Positions 60,792 to 64,000 of a DNA stretch of 64,000 bases are shown piece by piece. The position numbers and the translations under genes were made by a program. The stretch comes from Erpobdella octoculata (lineage: Eukaryota > Annelida > Clitellata > Hirudinida > Erpobdellidae): positions 26,397,730-26,461,729 of the forward strand of contig OZ022245.1 of the NCBI GenBank assembly GCA_963978895.1. Direction: 5' to 3'. The first letter of the stretch is position 1, and every line of letters starts with the position of its first letter. The notes beneath the pieces are model-generated. The model ran no database searches, was not told the DNA's origin, and saw only the letters and a list, made by a program, of their open reading frames with translations.

Positions 60792-61999
60792 TCAATCCTG
60801 GGCATGAGATGAAACTGTCTCCTGTGGTTTCATGACCTCCGGAAGGTCAGGAGGTGTCGACAGCTCTGTTATGTCCAGTTGTTCGAAAGCACCGTCTGAA
60901 AAAAATAGAATGTTACAAACATAAAAATATCTCCCTCAGAACTAACGAGTTATATATGTAACGCTTTTCAGACACAAATAAGGTTAGGAAAATAATTTGG
61001 CTTCACAATTTTGTGAGATTCAAATTCTAGATCATATTTCCACTCATTATCAATCGCTATACAAGCTTACAAACTACAATCAAATAGTATCTAACCACCA
61101 TACAAATGGTTGTCATAAAACTAAACTCATTTAAACCATACCTTCTTGTTTAAAGACCAGGCCCACAGTAGCCGGAGACTGAGCCTTGGCCGCTGAATTT
61201 GTAAAGCCAACTTCTCCAAGCGTCTTGTTATCGTCTAAAGTCTACAAAATTTTAATAAGTTATCCTGAGCTCATAGAAATTGAGTCAGTGCTATAATAAA
61301 ACAACAGTGAATAGTAGAATAGAAAAATAAAAACCTGTTTAAAACAATACAGTAAACTGATTCTGTATCAAAACATGAATAACTTTTTGGGAATCATTTA
61401 CTTTGAAGGGTTGAGATGGTTAGAGAAAGATTCGCAACGGGACTACTGTAGGGCCTACAGTGTAGGCTCGTAACTTGAACACTGTGGGCCAAACCCGTCA
61501 AAGTAAATGCTTACCAACTTATGAATAAAAAAATGTAGCTGGTTCAATTACTTGATTATCCTTGTATAGCATCATCTCTTCGACATTTCTTTTAAGGATG
61601 CCTTTAATCATTTTCTTTAGCTCAAGAACCTGCGTTGTTTCCTTGACATCCAAGAAAACAGTAGTGTTCTTGCGTCTAACCATAAGAAAGACATCCTGAC
61701 GAAAGTAAGATCACATTTTTTATTAAAACTTGAGACAGTTACTTAATAAGTCTAATAAGATAATAAGAGGTACGCCTAGTTACGCTCAGAAGAGCCATTA
61801 CAAGGTAATCTTCAAAGTTTAGTAAAAAAATCAATTTTTAAATAAATAGCAAAAACCTAATAAAACAATAACAAAAAATTATCAGACAATTAAAGATTAG
61901 AAGCATTAATCGGAGCATCACTCAACTCACCATGTTTTTATTAACAATGATGATGAAGCGCTTATCGCCCAAGTTAACAATGCACAATTTCATCGTTGC
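60792..61999 (-). CDS. ELOB: Elongin B
   Basis: Elongin B is a ubiquitin-like adaptor that pairs with Elongin C in Elongin A transcription complexes and in VHL/SOCS-type cullin ubiquitin ligases. Coding exons in phase: 61931-61993 (with acceptor so exon up to 61999), 61552-61695, 61142-61241, 60792-60895. The canonical protein (116 residues) starts at the ATG 61931-61933, right at the exon end: [20 protein letters not shown], then [38 protein letters not shown] and the typical C-terminus [11 protein letters not shown]. An in-frame ATG at 61991-61993 would add 20 residues ([13 protein letters not shown]...). The exon has its own acceptor (TTTTAG|GCAACG), so a further 5' exon exists upstream. 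Confidence 0.93.
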
Positions 62000-64000
62000 C
62001 TAAAATTGAAAAAAAACTTAAATAAATTAAATATAAATAAAATTATTGTTTAATAATTTACAAATTTTATATGCATAATTAAATAATTGATAATAAATCC
62101 ACTCAGCTCTACCGTAACAAGTTTTAATAATTAATTATCAATAAATACATAAAAACTTAAGCAGCTAAAAATGAAAGTTTAGTTAATTTGATAAAACTGA
62201 TTTATGTGCAACTGTTTTTTTTATCGTCAGCACTGCCACCGAATTAAAAACCACATTGACCATGCAATATGCTTAAAAGTGGGGCACTGAGCTTGTACTT
62301 GGTTGAAGCTGTGATTTATATTTTTCTATTCTATACCGCTGATTTTATCTCCTACTTATAACTCTCAAGTCTGAAACGTCTGAGTTCTTCATTATCAAAT
62401 TTGCGATTCAGTCTATATCGAGCACTCCTATGGCTAAAAGTTATTCTTGTATTATGGCAGAGCCATTTTTCTTTTCTTGCAACATGGATGTCAATGTCTC
62501 CCACTCAATGCTTTCATGCCATACCCGAAGACGTATATGTACCTACTACCTAGTACTTGATTTCTTCTTTCGCATAGAGTCTTGCTGAAGGCATTATGAC
62601 AATTTTACTACCTGATTAATTCAAATTAATCGAGAAAGTTATCTCTATTTGTAAACTTTTCCGCTAGTTTTAGCATTTGTAGATGACCATGATCATTTGA
62701 AGTCTTTTATTATAAAAACAATTTTGAACAGTTTTATCAAGTTCTAGTGTTTTATTTACTTAATTATCTTAATGTCGTGTTGCATGTGCATGCGATTTGT
62801 TAATTGTCATCCTTCTTAATATCGTAAAATTAAACAATCTTAATGAAGCTAGAGATGGTTAATCTTTTCGAATAGCTGCGCCAAGCACCTCTTTACTGAT
62901 TCCGACGCATGCAAAATAAAGAGTAACCAATTTTTGCTTGCCCCAGAAAGGATTTATTTTAAATACGCACCCTTAAAAACGCTTACAAAATATCCAAACT
63001 TCATGGAATGTTGCACACGGGTTATTAAGTAAATAGCCAATAGGTAAGCCCTGTGCAACTCCGCCACGCTAAATGAGAGTCAGTCCCATCCCAACTACAA
63101 CCCCGAGCCTGGGTTAAAGAGAAGAGAAACCGTAAACACGCTCCAATCAGGATCTGTCAAAAAAGTTACCATGGCATTCCCTACGTACGACCCTACCTGA
63201 AACTATTCTTTCAGTTTTAAGATATCTGATATCGAAACAGATAAACCATTTACAAAGTCTTGTATCTGAATGCGATAAATTCCTTCATTGAATTGTACTG
63301 GTCTTTTAAAATTTAAAGCAGTACCTATTGCACTGTGGACAAAACTGTCGACGATGTATGTTTCCTTGACGACAGAAATGTAAAACTCGAGAACTCGAAA
63401 CTTGATCAGAGACCTAAATTATACATATGTAAAATAACCTACTTTGTGAAGATTCCATTTTATCACACTTTTATTTAAAAATATCACTCTATATCAATAT
63501 TTTTATTCTATTCAATCCTAACTAGGTATCCTTCAAATCTCTTACCTTTCTTTCTCTATAAAGTGGATAAATGAATGAACGAATAATTCCAAAATAATTT
63601 TAATAAGTATTATTATTTTTTGTATAAGCAGATAGATAGTATCAATAAAGTACTATTGGGTTAAGGTGTTGCTTTAAGTATGGCCACTGCCTCATTGGCC
63701 ATTGAAGAACACTGAACACCGTAGGCGATGGTTTTGTGAAAGCTAATATTTTCCATAACTAAATAAATGCAGACCAACTCGTGACAGCGCTGATTTATCA
63801 AATTCGTTTACATATAAATATAATTCGTTTTTGCCACACACACACACACACACACAAAACATGAAAACAAAAAAGCAAAATATTTTCAACGTCGGAAATG
63901 TGTGAAATCCTTGCTCTTGTAAAGTTTTTGAAACAAAAAACAGCAAAACATTTTATCGTTCTTTGAGAATATCACGAAACAAATAAATCAATAAATAAAC
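62000..64000. other. Terminal 2 kb without recognisable genes
   Basis: AT-rich DNA. It should hold the 5' exon and promoter of Elongin B. A short (CA)n repeat lies at 63836-63855. No tRNA, exon or clear mobile element was seen. Confidence 0.4.

Overview
This is AT-rich nuclear DNA from an invertebrate animal. Genes are split by many introns with GT..AG borders. The window holds clear metazoan families (a FOXN2/3-type forkhead factor, DDX28, Elongin B, TFIIH p34, an SLC22 carrier, a leucine-rich-repeat protein), a tandem family of universal stress proteins, tRNA genes and many microsatellites. A phylum cannot be fixed from this; a lophotrochozoan or cnidarian would fit the stress-protein expansion. 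Exon borders were read by eye from splice consensus, phase continuity and protein similarity. No alignment or transcript was available.

Layout. 0.2-8.8 kb (minus): three tandem genes for Cys/Pro-rich proteins of unknown function. Two of them share a C-terminal plan with a 67-nt exon and a Lys-rich coiled-coil motif (KYKxKYxxLK). One intron carries a tRNA-derived SINE with a tetranucleotide tail of nearly 500 bp. 9.9-16.5 kb (minus): a 14-exon DDX28 mitochondrial helicase gene. Its intron 1 holds an intact 1,065-bp inverted-repeat element with 8-bp target duplications. The 3' splice site of exon 10 has been amplified about ten times in frame. 17.8-20.3 kb (minus): an intronless 843-codon gene for a disordered, charged protein. 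20.3-26.8 kb: a long stretch without genes, rich in microsatellites and CpG-rich patches, probably the promoter and 5' UTR region of the forkhead gene. 26.8-30.5 kb (plus): the FOXN2/3-like gene, with an octamer-bearing minisatellite in intron 2. 32.7-34.3 kb (plus): a tentative gene for an acidic protein, convergent with a leucine-rich-repeat gene (34.3-37.9 kb, minus). 38.2-48.7 kb (plus): three universal stress protein genes with the same exon lengths. An intronless TFIIH p34 gene lies inside an intron of the second. 42-51 kb: seven tRNA-Arg copies, intact to decayed. 51.8-59.6 kb (plus): an SLC22 transporter of 14 exons. 60.8-62.0 kb (minus): Elongin B. The last 2 kb shows no gene.

The genes do not form an operon. 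The most unusual features are the in-frame acceptor array in DDX28, the Cys/Pro-rich gene cluster, and the way tandem repeats sit directly against 3' splice sites in three separate genes.
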